In this document: positions 1 through 8,703 of the stretch, piece after piece
How the letters are laid out: the number at the start of each line of letters is the position of its first letter
Numbering within the stretch: position 1 is the first letter of the stretch
DNA from: Paenibacillus dendrobii
GTDB lineage: Bacteria > Bacillota > Bacilli > Paenibacillales > Paenibacillaceae
Assembly: GCF_009807035.1 (NCBI RefSeq)
Contig: NZ_WUBI01000001.1
Span: 1,860,001 to 1,924,000, forward strand
Length of the DNA stretch: 64,000 nt
Reading direction: 5' to 3'
Program-made: the position numbers and the translations under genes
The notes under the pieces: model-generated
What the model saw: only the letters and a program-made list of their open reading frames with translations
What the model was told of the DNA's origin: nothing
Databases searched by the model: none

Positions 1-479
1 ATACCCCTGCGATCCTCCGACCGCGTACTTAAAATTTCCTCAATCCGGCCTTGTCCAATAATCGAATACGCTTCCTTGCCAATGCCGGTATCCATAAACA
101 GCTCGGTAATATCCTTGAGCCTGCAGGATTGTCTGTTAATGAAATATTCGCTGTCTCCGCTCCGATGCACCCGGCGCGTGACCGTCACCTCATTGAAATC
201 CAGAGACAAGGCGTGGTCTTCATTATCCAGCGTCAGCGACACTTCACCGAAATTGACGGCTTTGCGCGCATCGCTCCCTGCAAAAATAATGTCTTCCATC
301 TTCCCGCCACGCAGCGATTTGGCGCTTTGTTCTCCCAGAACCCAGCGGATGCCGTCGGAAATGTTGCTTTTGCCGCTGCCATTCGGACCTACGACCGCTG
401 TAATGCCGCGGACAAACTCCATTTCGGTTTTGTCGGCAAACGATTTAAAACCCGCTAATTCAATCCGCTTCAAAAACAT
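1..479 (-). CDS. smc: Chromosome partition protein SMC, N-terminal part (runs off window)
   Basis: The reading frame begins at ATG 479 behind AGAGGTGA and runs off the left edge, so about 159 N-terminal codons are visible. The Walker A loop GPNGSGKSN lies at residues 31-39, inside the usual SMC opening (LKRIELAGFKSFADKT). The hydrophobic beta-strand and the FINRQSCRLKDI and GQGRIEEIL (Q-loop) stretches follow in the family order. SMC is the ATPase core of condensin and works with ScpA/ScpB in chromosome compaction and segregation. It is the last visible gene of the minus-strand fapR-plsX-fab-rnc run, but a long hairpin at 556-618 separates it from rnc. Identification is very sure; only the coiled coils and C-terminal head are missing, because of the window edge. 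Confidence 0.97.
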   Translation of the reverse strand, partial: MFLKRIELAGFKSFADKTEMEFVRGITAVVGPNGSGKSNISDGIRWVLGEQSAKSLRGGKMEDIIFAGSDARKAVNFGEVSLTLDNEDHALSLDFNEVTVTRRVHRSGDSEYFINRQSCRLKDITELFMDTGIGKEAYSIIGQGRIEEILSTRSEDRRG

Positions 480-555
480 ATTTCCCAAATCACCTCTAAA
501 CCTTATAATACCATAACCCTGCGTCTTATAGGAGTCTAGCCGCTACCGAACGAAG

Positions 556-618
556 AAAGAGCAAAAAGCAGTCTGAAGGCTACTGCCATTCATCATTCGC
601 GACTGCTCTTTGCTCTTT
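556..618. terminator. Long stem-loop between rnc and smc
   Basis: The arms 556-573 and 601-618 are complementary at 17 of 18 positions, with a 27-nt loop. The arms carry short A or T runs but no long U tract follows on the minus strand. It may act as a partial terminator or as an mRNA-processing site, possibly for RNase III, whose gene lies just upstream. Confidence 0.55.
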
Positions 619-648
619 GTTTGTCCTTGACTATTTACACAGGAGCCG

Positions 649-1350
649 TCAAATTTCAGCCAGCTTCAGCTGCTTTAATGCGACTGCAGCAGCCTGCTGC
701 TCAGCTTCTTTTTTGGAGCGGCCCGATCCTCTTCCCACACGCTCATTCCCCATATAAACCTCGGAGACAAACTCGCGCTCATGCGCCGGACCCCGTTCTT
801 CCACAATCCGGTATTCCAGAGCGCCCATATTGTGATGCTGCGTTAGTTCCTGCAGCTCAGTTTTGAAATCGCTCATCTGCAAATTGCCACCCGCTTCGAC
901 CAACGGAAACACGTATGTCTCTAGAAACGAACGGGCCGCTTCCAGACCTTGGTCCAGATACAAAGCGCCGACGAATGATTCAAACACATCCGCAAGCAGA
1001 GCAGGGCGCGTACGCCCGCCAGTAAGCTCTTCCCCTTTGCCAAGCAATACGTACTGCCCGAATTCCAGGCTCTCCGCAAATTTCACGAGTGACGGCTCGC
1101 AGACAATCGCCGCGCGCAGCTTCGTCAGCTCACCTTCAGGACGGTTCGGAAAAAGTTGATATAAATATTCGGATACCGTCAGCTCCAGCACCGCATCGCC
1201 CAAAAATTCCAGGCGTTCATTATCCTGCTGCTGGCTAAATCGGTGTTCGTTGACATAAGAAGCGTGGGTAAAGGCCTGTTTCAGCAGCAGTCGATTGTGA
1301 AATTGGATATGAAGTTTCTGCTGTAACTGCTTCAGATCTCCACTCAACAA
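649..1350 (-). CDS. rnc: Ribonuclease III
   Basis: RNase III cuts double-stranded RNA in rRNA precursor processing and mRNA decay. The 233-residue length is normal for Firmicutes. The signature ERLEFLGDA is at residues 45-53, with the acidic catalytic residues in place (GDAVLEL; later [13 protein letters not shown]). A double-stranded-RNA-binding domain fills about residues 160-230 and ends in the typical [21 protein letters not shown] helix pattern. The frame opens with two consecutive TTG codons after AAGGGGA. The second TTG (1347-1345) is the better-spaced start, so the first residue is uncertain by one codon. It lies 9 nt or more downstream of fabF in the same operon, the usual arrangement in Bacillales. 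Confidence 0.97.
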   Translation of the reverse strand: MLSGDLKQLQQKLHIQFHNRLLLKQAFTHASYVNEHRFSQQQDNERLEFLGDAVLELTVSEYLYQLFPNRPEGELTKLRAAIVCEPSLVKFAESLEFGQYVLLGKGEELTGGRTRPALLADVFESFVGALYLDQGLEAARSFLETYVFPLVEAGGNLQMSDFKTELQELTQHHNMGALEYRIVEERGPAHEREFVSEVYMGNERVGRGSGRSKKEAEQQAAAVALKQLKLAEI

Positions 1351-1359
1351 ATCGTCCCC

Positions 1360-2598
1360 TTACTCATCGAATTTTTTAAGAATAATCGTCGCGTTATGTC
1401 CGCCAAAGCCAAAAGAGTTGGACATAACAACGTCAAGCTTCGCGTCACGAGCTTTATTCGGTACATAGTCCAGATCGCATTCGGGATCCTGATTGTCCAA
1501 ATTGATCGTTGGCGCGATTTTTTGATTCTGCAGAGACAATCCGCAAATGACTGCTTCTACGCCGCCTGCGGCACCAAGAAGATGGCCTGTCATGGACTTC
1601 GTCGAACTGACGGCTACCTTGTAAGCATGATCTCCCAGAGCCTTCTTGATCGCTATGGTTTCGGAGCGGTCTCCTACAGGCGTCGAAGTGCCGTGAGCAT
1701 TGATGTAGTCCACGTCCTCCGGCTGAAGTCCCGCGTCGCGCAGCGCCATCGCCATGCATCGTGCCGGTCCGTCCGGATCGGGTTCAGTCATGTGATGAGC
1801 GTCGCCGCTTAGGCCGTAGCCGAGCACTTCCGCAATAATGTGAGCCCCGCGTTTTTGGGCGTGTTCCAGAGATTCGATAACCAGAATCCCGGCACCTTCA
1901 CCCATAACAAATCCATCACGGCCCGTATCAAATGGACGGCTTGCCTTTTCAGGTTCATCATTGCGTGTGGACATAGCCCGCATTGCACAAAAACCAGCCA
2001 TGCCGGTCGGTCGGATCGTCGCTTCCGCGCCACCGCAGATCATGACATCGGCATCGCCTCGCTGGATCATTTTATAAGAGTCCCCTATAGCGTGCGAGCC
2101 TGTCGCGCATGCCGTTACCGGCGTCGTATTCGGACCTTTCGCTCCAAGCATGATGGACAATTGGCCAGAGGCCATATTGGCAATCATCATCGGGATAAAG
2201 AAAGGGCTTACGCGCTTGGGTCCCTTTTCAAGCAAAATGTTATGCTGGTCTTCCCATGTTCCCAGTCCGCCAATACCCGAACCAATGGATACGCCCACGC
2301 GGTTGGGATCGGAATCCTTTTGGATGTCGAGGCCGCTGTTCTCAAGAGCAGCTTTACCTGCAGTCACCGCCAACTGGACGAACCGGTCCATTTTACGTGC
2401 ATCCTTGCGGTCCATATAGTCTTCTGGATTGAAGTCTTTGATCGAAGCCGCAATTTGTGTAGGGTATTCGCTGACATCGAAGGATTCGATCCGGGAAACG
2501 CCGGATTTGCCAGCCATTAAGTTGTTCCAAAACGTGTCTAGGTCATGGCCGAGTGACGTCACAACGCCCATTCCGGTTACAACCACTCTATGATTCAA
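1360..2598 (-). CDS. fabF: 3-oxoacyl-[ACP] synthase II (KAS II)
   Basis: FabF condenses acyl-ACP with malonyl-ACP in the elongation cycle. The thiolase-fold catalytic triad is visible: Cys in TACATGS (about residue 164), His in NAHGTST (about 304) and His in TGHLLGAAG (about 341). The C-terminal glycine-rich SFGFGGHNA loop is also present. The frame can start at GTG 2604, but that codon touches the Shine-Dalgarno sequence GAGGTGA. TTG 2598 is 6 nt downstream of it and gives [11 protein letters not shown], so I use TTG. It follows acpP after a 130-nt gap that holds a hairpin. A second, more divergent KAS II gene lies at 32853-34091. Confidence 0.95.
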   Translation of the reverse strand: MNHRVVVTGMGVVTSLGHDLDTFWNNLMAGKSGVSRIESFDVSEYPTQIAASIKDFNPEDYMDRKDARKMDRFVQLAVTAGKAALENSGLDIQKDSDPNRVGVSIGSGIGGLGTWEDQHNILLEKGPKRVSPFFIPMMIANMASGQLSIMLGAKGPNTTPVTACATGSHAIGDSYKMIQRGDADVMICGGAEATIRPTGMAGFCAMRAMSTRNDEPEKASRPFDTGRDGFVMGEGAGILVIESLEHAQKRGAHIIAEVLGYGLSGDAHHMTEPDPDGPARCMAMALRDAGLQPEDVDYINAHGTSTPVGDRSETIAIKKALGDHAYKVAVSSTKSMTGHLLGAAGGVEAVICGLSLQNQKIAPTINLDNQDPECDLDYVPNKARDAKLDVVMSNSFGFGGHNATIILKKFDE

Positions 2599-2690
2599 AT
2601 ACACTCACCTCTATATCGACTGCATGTACCAATGTGATATTGTTCCAATGCAAATATATATTCATGTTATTGCCATTTAAAAATGAGGAG

Positions 2691-2720
2691 AAGTCCCGCC
2701 TGTAGAGCAGTACGGGACTT
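2691..2720 (-). terminator. Hairpin between acpP and fabF
   Basis: The inverted repeat AAGTCCCG / CGGGACTT has 8-bp arms around a 14-nt loop and is followed on the minus strand by only a weak U stretch. It could act as a partial terminator or as a 3'-end stabiliser giving more acpP than fabF mRNA; this is inference. Confidence 0.4.
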
Positions 2721-2731
2721 ATCAAAATGAC

Positions 2732-2965
2732 TTAGGTATGAGATTGTATGTAGTTTACAACTTCACCTACGGTCGTAATTTTCTCTGCGTCTTCATCAGA
2801 GATTTCCAGATCAAATTCGTCTTCCAATTCCATGACTAGTTCAACAACGTCGAGAGAATCAGCACCAAGATCATCTTTAAAAGATGCTTCCAGTGTTACC
2901 TCAGCTTCGTCAGCACCCAAACGATCCACGACGATGCGCTTTACACGCTCCAATACATCGGACAT
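2732..2965 (-). CDS. acpP: Acyl carrier protein
   Basis: ACP carries the growing acyl chain on a 4'-phosphopantetheine arm attached to Ser37 in the motif [13 protein letters not shown], which is clearly present. The 77-residue acidic four-helix protein is the normal size. ATG 2965 follows AGGAGGTG with good spacing. An in-frame GTG at 2974 overlaps that ribosome binding site and is rejected. It sits between fabG and fabF on the minus strand, the classical arrangement for Bacillales. The very strong ribosome binding site fits the high expression expected for ACP. Confidence 0.98.
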   Translation of the reverse strand: MSDVLERVKRIVVDRLGADEAEVTLEASFKDDLGADSLDVVELVMELEDEFDLEISDEDAEKITTVGEVVNYIQSHT

Positions 2966-3063
2966 CCGGTTCACCTCCTCTTTGGTATTATACGAGAAAA
3001 GTTTTCAAAATGCCAGAGGCGATGAAAACGGTTCTCTTTCAGGCTTTACGCCTGTTTTGGGCC

Positions 3064-3813
3064 TTACATATACATGCCGCCGTCTACGTGAAGAGTCTGT
3101 CCTGTCATATAGGATGCCCCTTCAGAAGCCAGGAAAACCACAACCTTGGCAATTTCCTCCGGCTGTCCAAGGCGGGCAAGCGGAATATCCTGAATCATTT
3201 TACCTCTGAGGTCTTCCGAGAGCTCGCGGGTCATGTCGGTGTCTATGAAGCCAGGAGCCACACAGTTCACCGTGATGCCACGGGAGGCAAGCTCGCGCGC
3301 AGAGGATTTTGTTAGGCCAATCACTCCCGCTTTCGCGGCGACGTAATTGGCCTGGCCCGCATTACCGAGCACGCCGACAACAGACGATATATTGATGATG
3401 CGGCCATAACGCTGTTTCATCATCGGACGGCTGACGGATTTGAGACAGTTGAATACGCCTTTAAGATTGGTCTCGATAACTTGATCGAACTCTTCCTCTT
3501 TCATACGCATAATCAGGTTGTCTCTGGTAATTCCGGCGTTATTTACTAGAATATCAATGCGGCCGAACACAGAGCCCACTTCTTTAATAAGATGCTCCGC
3601 CTGCTCCGTTTGACCTACATTGGCCTGAATGGCAAATGCTTCGACGCCGAGCTGCTTGATCTCTTCAACCACAGACTGCGCAGCAGCCTCGCTACCCGAG
3701 TAGTTGACGGCTATATTCGCTCCCGCTTCAGCCAGCGCCAGCGCGATGCTGCGCCCGATTCCGCGAGATGCTCCTGTGACAAGCGCAGCTTGTCCCTGCA
3801 ATGGTTTGGACAT
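3064..3813 (-). CDS. fabG: 3-oxoacyl-[ACP] reductase
   Basis: FabG is the NADPH-dependent ketoreductase of fatty-acid elongation. The short-chain dehydrogenase cofactor loop TGASRGIG is at residues 13-20, NNAG is near 91-94, and the catalytic Ser143/144-Tyr157-Lys161 set ([14 protein letters not shown]) is complete. The 249-residue length is standard. ATG 3813 follows AAAGGAGA. It lies between fabD and acpP in the same transcription unit. Confidence 0.97.
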   Translation of the reverse strand: MSKPLQGQAALVTGASRGIGRSIALALAEAGANIAVNYSGSEAAAQSVVEEIKQLGVEAFAIQANVGQTEQAEHLIKEVGSVFGRIDILVNNAGITRDNLIMRMKEEEFDQVIETNLKGVFNCLKSVSRPMMKQRYGRIINISSVVGVLGNAGQANYVAAKAGVIGLTKSSARELASRGITVNCVAPGFIDTDMTRELSEDLRGKMIQDIPLARLGQPEEIAKVVVFLASEGASYMTGQTLHVDGGMYM

Positions 3814-3863
3814 GTTACATTCTCCTTTCTTCTTGGTATACGGTGATTGACTGTCATTGATAC

Positions 3864-4787
3864 TTAAAAGTCAGCAGAAAGACTGTCCAACGAGTTCACA
3901 TTGATGAGTTTTACCGTCTTGTCCATTTTCTTGATCAGTCCGGTTAATACGTTCCCCGGTCCGATCTCCACAAAGGTATCGACCCCTTCGGAGATCAGGT
4001 AAGCCACCGTGTCCTCCCAAAGTACAGGAGAATAAACCTGCTCCACAAGAAGTTTACGGATGCTCTCCGCGTTCTCAGCCGGACGGGCTGTCACATTAGC
4101 CACGACCGGAATGGAAGGTTCCCGGAAAGTTACACTTTCGAGCTTGTCCGCCAGACGTTGTGCCGCTTCCTTCATCAGGGATGAATGGAAAGGACCACTG
4201 ACTTCAAGCGGAATCGCTCTTCTGCCGCCGGCTTCCTTCACACGCTCGCCGCAAGCGGCAACGCCTTCCTTCGATCCAGACACTACAATCTGCCCCGGGC
4301 AGTTGATGTTCGCCATTTCCACGAGCTGTCCGCCCTCCGAGATACTTCTGCAGAGCTCCTCAAGCGCCGTACGTTCAGCACCTATCACGGCCGCCATCGC
4401 GCCTTGTCCATCCGGAACCGCCGCCTCCATGTATTCGCCGCGGGCGCGCACGATGGTTACCGCATCCTCAAAGCTGAGAACTCCGGATGCAACCAAGGCG
4501 CTGTATTCACCAAGGCTGTGTCCAGCCACATAATCAGCGGTTATGCCCTTTTCGCGCAAAGCCTCAAGAGTGGCGATACTGGCTGTCAGCAGGGCCGGTT
4601 GTGTATTAAATGTCTTCTTCAGTTCGTTGTCCGGTCCTTCGAACATGAGCGCGGATAACGGGAATCCCAACGCGCGATCTGCGCTGTCGATAATCTCGTG
4701 CGAAGCCGTAACCGCCTCGTATAAATCCTTGCCCATTCCGACGGATTGGGATCCTTGTCCTGGAAATACAAATGCTGTTTTACCCAT
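3864..4787 (-). CDS. fabD: Malonyl-CoA:ACP transacylase
   Basis: FabD loads malonate from CoA onto ACP. The protein opens with the family hallmark [14 protein letters not shown], the nucleophile Ser91 lies in GHSLGEYSA, and the partner His is in the SGPFHSSLM segment near residue 200. The [10 protein letters not shown] and [19 protein letters not shown] stretches are also in order. The 307-residue length is normal. ATG 4787 follows GAGAGGAGA. It is in the fabH-fabD-fabG run with short intergenic spacing. Confidence 0.97.
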   Translation of the reverse strand: MGKTAFVFPGQGSQSVGMGKDLYEAVTASHEIIDSADRALGFPLSALMFEGPDNELKKTFNTQPALLTASIATLEALREKGITADYVAGHSLGEYSALVASGVLSFEDAVTIVRARGEYMEAAVPDGQGAMAAVIGAERTALEELCRSISEGGQLVEMANINCPGQIVVSGSKEGVAACGERVKEAGGRRAIPLEVSGPFHSSLMKEAAQRLADKLESVTFREPSIPVVANVTARPAENAESIRKLLVEQVYSPVLWEDTVAYLISEGVDTFVEIGPGNVLTGLIKKMDKTVKLINVNSLDSLSADF

Positions 4788-4830
4788 TTTCCGTCTCCTC
4801 TCGCTTTCGATGTCTAATATATATAAATGA

Positions 4831-5820
4831 TTACCAGATCAGTACAGATGCTCCCCAGGTCAAACCGCCTCCGAAGCCGACCATCAGAACGCAGTCGCCT
4901 TCCTTCATGCGTCCCTGCTCGGCCGCTTCCACCAAGGCCAGCGGAATTGAGGCTGCCGAAGTGTTTGCGTATTTGTCCACATTGACGACGCATTTATCCG
5001 GAGAAAGGTTCAAACGCTCCATCGCGGATTGAATGATCCGAATATTCGCTTGGTGAGGCACGAACAGATCAATGTCCTCTTTGGTCTTGCCCGCTTTTTT
5101 CAGGACATCCTCAGTCGCCGTGTTCATCACGCGAACCGCGAATTTAAATACTTCGCGACCATTCATATAGATGTAATGCTTCTTGTCCTCTACGGTTTGC
5201 GTGGAGGATGGCATTCTGGAGCCGCCGGCTTCCAATTTCAGCAGGTTGCCGCCAGCGCCTTCCGCTCCAAGATCAAAGGATTGGAAACCGCGGCCTTCAG
5301 GCACTTCACCGAGGATCACGGCACCCGCTCCATCGCCGAACAGAACGCAAGTGTTCCGGTCCGTGTAGTCCGTAATCCGGGAAAGACAGTCGGCTCCGAT
5401 AACGAGAGCATTGTTGTACATGCCTGTACTGATGAAGTTCCGCGCGGTTGCGAGCCCGTATACAAATCCGGAGCAAGCGGCGGACAAGTCAAATGCAGCT
5501 GCCTGCTTCGCGCCCAGCTTATCCTGCAAAATACAAGCGGTCGACGGAAAGAATGTATCCGGCGTTACGGTTGCGATGATAATCAGATCCAGCTGGTCTG
5601 CGGTCATGCCTGCAGATGCCAGCGCCTTCACCGCCGCTTCATAGCACAGATCGGATGTCGCCTGGTCCGGAGCCGCAATATGCCGTTCGCGGATGCCCGT
5701 ACGGGATACAATCCACTCGTCGTTGGTCTCTACCATCTTTTCAAGATCGGCATTGGTCAAAATTTTCTCCGGTACATACTTTCCTGTGCCAATGATGCCT
5801 ACAGGCCGTAAATTGTTCAT
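4831..5820 (-). CDS. fabH: 3-oxoacyl-[ACP] synthase III
   Basis: FabH starts each fatty-acid chain by condensing an acyl-CoA primer with malonyl-ACP; in Firmicutes it usually prefers branched primers, though substrate preference cannot be read here. The catalytic Cys116 lies in DLSAACSGF, the His in PHQANIRI and the Asn in the VDKYANTSAASIP segment; the C-terminal GFGGGLTWG motif is intact. The 329-residue length is usual. Its ATG overlaps the plsX stop (ATGA at 5817-5820), so the two are translationally coupled. No second fabH is seen in the window. Confidence 0.97.
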   Translation of the reverse strand: MNNLRPVGIIGTGKYVPEKILTNADLEKMVETNDEWIVSRTGIRERHIAAPDQATSDLCYEAAVKALASAGMTADQLDLIIIATVTPDTFFPSTACILQDKLGAKQAAAFDLSAACSGFVYGLATARNFISTGMYNNALVIGADCLSRITDYTDRNTCVLFGDGAGAVILGEVPEGRGFQSFDLGAEGAGGNLLKLEAGGSRMPSSTQTVEDKKHYIYMNGREVFKFAVRVMNTATEDVLKKAGKTKEDIDLFVPHQANIRIIQSAMERLNLSPDKCVVNVDKYANTSAASIPLALVEAAEQGRMKEGDCVLMVGFGGGLTWGASVLIW

Positions 5821-6827
5821 ATCGTCACTCTCTTCCCGCTAATTTCGTTTGAGATACTCTCAACCAATTGGTTCTCGATTGCAATTCTCGCTTGGCGCAC
5901 TGCATTTTTGATCGCATTTCCATCAGCCGAACCATGACTTTTAACAACAAGGCCGCTAAGACCGAGAAGCGGTGCTCCTCCGTGTTCCTTGTAGTCCAGC
6001 TTATCTTTGAGTCCGCGCAGCTGCGGCATCAGCATGGCAGCTCCCAGCTTACTTTTGAGATTCTGACTGAACTGCTCCTTCAAAAGTTTAAACATCGATC
6101 CGGCGGTGCCCTCGATCGCTTTTAGCAGAATATTGCCCGCAAAGCCATCGCATACCAGCACATCGCAGGTACCGTTCATAATATCACGCGCTTCCACGTT
6201 GCCAACAAAATGGATCGGCATCTGCTCGAGCAGCGGAAAAGTATGTTTCGTCAGCTCGTTCCCCTTGCCGGGTTCCGTGCCCACATTAAGAAGACCCACG
6301 CGTGGACGTTCCACGCCCATTACCTTTTGACGATATAGGCTGCCCATCAGCGCATACTGCGCAAGATGTTCGGGTTTTGCATCCATATTGGCTCCAAGAT
6401 CCAGCGCAAGAACGCCCGCGCCATCAAGGGTCGGAATCATAGGAGCAAGGGCCGGCCGTTCAATGCCTTCCATCCGTCCGACAACAAGAAGCCCCGTTGT
6501 CATCAAGGCACCGGTATTGCCGGCTGAAATCATCGCATCGGCCTCTTTCTCTTTCAGCATGCGTCCGGCCACGACCATGGAGGCATCCTTCTTGCGACGC
6601 ACCGCTTTGACAGGCTCATCCTCCGGACCGATAACCTCTGCAGCATGATGAACCGTGAGGTTGGAAGGAACCTGGCCCCCATTTTTGCTGAGCAGCGGTT
6701 TGATCCTTGATTCATCCCCCACCAGTACGATCTGTATGTCCTTCCATTCGGCAGCTGCGGCCAGAGCCCCCTCGACATTGCATTCAGGAGCATTGTCGCC
6801 GCCCATGGCGTCAATGGCGATCCGCAT
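5817..6827 (-). CDS. plsX: Phosphate acyltransferase PlsX
   Basis: PlsX converts acyl-ACP to acyl-phosphate, the donor used by PlsY in phosphatidic-acid synthesis, so it links the fatty-acid and phospholipid pathways. The opening MRIAIDAMGGDNAP is diagnostic, and the 336-residue length fits. ATG 6827 follows AAGGAGG with an 8-nt spacer. A TTG six codons upstream overlaps that ribosome binding site and is not used. The start lies 1 nt after the fapR stop and the stop overlaps fabH by 4 nt, showing tight coupling. Confidence 0.97.
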   Translation of the reverse strand: MRIAIDAMGGDNAPECNVEGALAAAAEWKDIQIVLVGDESRIKPLLSKNGGQVPSNLTVHHAAEVIGPEDEPVKAVRRKKDASMVVAGRMLKEKEADAMISAGNTGALMTTGLLVVGRMEGIERPALAPMIPTLDGAGVLALDLGANMDAKPEHLAQYALMGSLYRQKVMGVERPRVGLLNVGTEPGKGNELTKHTFPLLEQMPIHFVGNVEARDIMNGTCDVLVCDGFAGNILLKAIEGTAGSMFKLLKEQFSQNLKSKLGAAMLMPQLRGLKDKLDYKEHGGAPLLGLSGLVVKSHGSADGNAIKNAVRQARIAIENQLVESISNEISGKRVTI

Positions 6828-6828
6828 A

Positions 6829-7425
6829 CTACATTCCTCCTTCAATGATATCTTCCGCTGTTGACCTGTAGATGACGAAGTTGCCTTGGAACACCATTTC
6901 TTCGCCCACGTAGGTGAATACTTCCACCTTTGCTTTGCCTTTATGCCCGTTCATCGATCGCACATAAGCCTTCGCGATACATTTTTCCCCCAAGTGAACC
7001 TGGCGGAGGAAACGAATGTCCGCCGAGGCCGTAAGCGCAATCTCATCATTGATCAGAGCCACCGCCAAAGAATTGGCTTGGGCAAAAACGTAATGTCCGC
7101 GTGCAATATGCGTCCGCGAGAAGACATGATCTTCCCGGATTTCAAATATGGAGATGCCGCTCTTGTCCAACTGCAGGTCGACAACCTCGCCGACTACCTC
7201 ATCAAGAGGAAGCGAGCGCACTTGATCGTACGAATGCTCGGCCATTTGCTTCATGCGTTCCCGCAGCTCCGGTATGCCTAGCTCCATACGGTCCAAACGG
7301 ATGGTCTGAATGCTGACCTTCAGCTCGCGGGTCAATTCGCGGTCCGTCACAAACGGGTTTTCTTCAATGAGTTTCAATAGATGCTGATGTCGCTGTTTCT
7401 TGGGCAACCGTTCGATCAGAGGCAC
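6829..7425 (-). CDS. fapR: Transcription factor FapR, malonyl-CoA-responsive repressor
   Basis: FapR represses fab/plsX genes and is released by malonyl-CoA. An N-terminal DeoR-like helix-turn-helix (about 20-55, with VSIQTIRLDRMELGIPELRER) is followed by a hot-dog effector domain containing ISIFEIREDHVFSRTHIARGHYVFAQANSLA-type and ADIRF sequences known from Bacillus FapR. The 198-residue length is slightly above B. subtilis. The start is unclear: GTG 7425 lies inside the Shine-Dalgarno AGGAGGTG itself, and no well-spaced ATG follows. The gene is first in its operon and lies below a FapR operator (7508-7524), so autoregulation is expected. Confidence 0.95.
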   Translation of the reverse strand: MPLIERLPKKQRHQHLLKLIEENPFVTDRELTRELKVSIQTIRLDRMELGIPELRERMKQMAEHSYDQVRSLPLDEVVGEVVDLQLDKSGISIFEIREDHVFSRTHIARGHYVFAQANSLAVALINDEIALTASADIRFLRQVHLGEKCIAKAYVRSMNGHKGKAKVEVFTYVGEEMVFQGNFVIYRSTAEDIIEGGM

Positions 7426-7507
7426 CTCCTATTACTTCGCTTTTTTATAATCAGGCTATTGAAGCCGTCATGGATATCAAGAAATACATCAATTGTTCCG
7501 TATCATT

Positions 7508-7524
7508 TTAGAACCTGGTACTAA
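7508..7524 (-). promoter_or_regulatory. FapR operator
   Basis: The 17-bp near-perfect inverted repeat reads TTAGTACCAGGTTCTAA on the minus strand and matches the known FapR box architecture. It lies directly downstream of the -10 hexamer, over the expected transcription start of fapR, where bound repressor would block initiation. Confidence 0.9.
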
Positions 7525-7527
7525 AAC

Positions 7528-7533
7528 AGTATA
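7528..7533 (-). promoter_or_regulatory. -10 box of the fapR promoter
   Basis: TATACT on the minus strand lies 3 bp upstream of the FapR operator. I do not see a good -35 hexamer at 16-18 bp, so the promoter may be weak or extended. Confidence 0.6.
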
Positions 7534-7564
7534 AAGCATGACAAGCCAAAAAGGAAGAGCAGAC

Positions 7565-7598
7565 AAAAAAAATAGCACCTCACCATAGATGAAGTACT
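7565..7598 (-). terminator. Intrinsic terminator after rpmF
   Basis: On the minus strand an 11-bp stem (7588-7598 with 7574-7584, some G-U pairs, 3-nt loop) is followed by eight T residues. It separates yceD-rpmF from the FapR-controlled operon. Confidence 0.88.
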
Positions 7599-7613
7599 AC
7601 TTGATCTTTCGCA

Positions 7614-7787
7614 TTATTGCGAAATAATTTCTCTTGATTTATACGTTCCGCACACTTTGCATACGTGGTGAGCAAGCTTCAATTCTCCGCATTGTTCACA
7701 TTTCACCATGCCCGGCACTGCCAGTTTAAAGTGAGTACGACGTTTGTCACGACGTGTTTTGGACGTTCTCCGTTGAGGTACTGCCAT
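7614..7787 (-). CDS. rpmF: 50S ribosomal protein L32 (zinc-binding form)
   Basis: This 57-residue basic protein begins [19 protein letters not shown], the universal L32 start, and carries two CxxC pairs (CEQC and CKVC), so it is the zinc-binding type. ATG 7787 follows AAGGAGG with 9 nt spacing. It lies directly downstream of yceD, the pairing seen in most bacteria, and ends at a strong terminator. Confidence 0.98.
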   Translation of the reverse strand: MAVPQRRTSKTRRDKRRTHFKLAVPGMVKCEQCGELKLAHHVCKVCGTYKSREIISQ

Positions 7788-7849
7788 GTTCCCACCTCCT
7801 TATTTCAATAAACCGAGTACATGATTGCCCCGGTAGAATGCTTGCAAGC

Positions 7850-8359
7850 TCATTTGAAAAAGTCTTTTAGCGCCGCAAGCCGTGGATCGACGACTTCCGT
7901 GTCGCAGTCGCAGGTACCTTCATTCAAGTCTGTACCGCAGTTCGGGCACAGGCCCTTGCAAGTTTCCTTACATACGACGGTCATCGGAATATGAAGCACG
8001 AATGATTCCTCTACATACGGAACGAGATCCACATTTTCATCGTTCACGTAATTCGTGTCGTCATCCTCATCTTCACTTTCTTCTGATGGTTTCACAAACT
8101 TGAACTGCTCATGGAATGGAATGTTCAGATGCTGATGCACTGGCTTCAGACAGCGGGAGCATGACATGTCCAGCTCTACAGAGAGCTTTCCTTGCACATC
8201 TACCGTATCTTGACCGACATAGGTAGCCTTCAGCTCTGCCAGGAGCGGCTGCGGAACCTTGATGTCGCCAAGGCCTTCAACGAAACGACTTACATCCACT
8301 TGCTGACGCACCTGCAGCGGCTCGCTGCTGGCTGCCATTTTTCTAAATTGAAAGTGCAT
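7850..8359 (-). CDS. yceD: DUF177 (YceD family) protein
   Basis: This is the conserved partner of rpmF; the family's role is thought to be in 23S rRNA or large-subunit biogenesis, but it is not settled. The 169-residue protein has the family pattern with a Cys pair in CSRC and a C-terminal metal-binding-looking CKETCKGLCPNCG...CDC cluster, then DPRLAALKDF. ATG 8359 follows GGAGTGA. An upstream extension to 8443 would read through the promoter and is rejected. A consensus sigma-A promoter lies at 8387-8416. Confidence 0.95.
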   Translation of the reverse strand: MHFQFRKMAASSEPLQVRQQVDVSRFVEGLGDIKVPQPLLAELKATYVGQDTVDVQGKLSVELDMSCSRCLKPVHQHLNIPFHEQFKFVKPSEESEDEDDDTNYVNDENVDLVPYVEESFVLHIPMTVVCKETCKGLCPNCGTDLNEGTCDCDTEVVDPRLAALKDFFK

Positions 8360-8386
8360 ATATATCACTCCAAACAAACAAAAATT

Positions 8387-8416
8387 ATTATACCGATTTC
8401 CGGGAAGCTTTGTCAA
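8387..8416 (-). promoter_or_regulatory. Sigma-A promoter of yceD-rpmF
   Basis: On the minus strand TTGACA (8411-8416) and TATAAT (8387-8392) are separated by 18 bp, both exact consensus hexamers. The ATG of yceD lies 28 nt downstream of the -10. Confidence 0.92.
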
Positions 8417-8419
8417 TAG

Positions 8420-8443
8420 TTTGACCTTTACTTTGACCTTCAC
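8420..8443. repeat. 12-bp tandem repeat upstream of the yceD promoter
   Basis: TTTGACCTTTAC (8420-8431) and TTTGACCTTCAC (8432-8443) are adjacent copies with one difference, and TTTGATGATTGG continues the pattern. They lie immediately upstream of the -35 box and could be an activator site or UP-like element. Confidence 0.5.
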
Positions 8444-8703
8444 TTTGATGATTGGAGATGCGTAAAACGGTTCATCAAAGCGCGATCTGCTCTAAAAAGA
8501 GCTCAAATATTTATTGTTGTAGGGATGCATCCATTTCATACATGGATGAAATATACGATAACGAAACGATATATAGTCAAGCCAAAACGTTAGTTATATC
8601 GTCTTCATCGAAATAGCTAATGGTATTATGAAATGAATTCGGGAAGACGAGCTTTTATGATATATTTTATAAGAATCAACAAACGGATGGAGTTGAACAT
8701 TCT
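8444..8703. other. Intergenic region between divergent yceD and tmcAL
   Basis: No gene is seen. The stretch is AT-rich towards tmcAL and contains possible -10-like sequences (TATATT, TATAAG near 8658-8670) without a convincing -35. Confidence 0.5.

Noticed and set aside
1396..2520. Several plus-strand frames within fabF
   Set aside because: Shadows of the real minus-strand gene without start signals.
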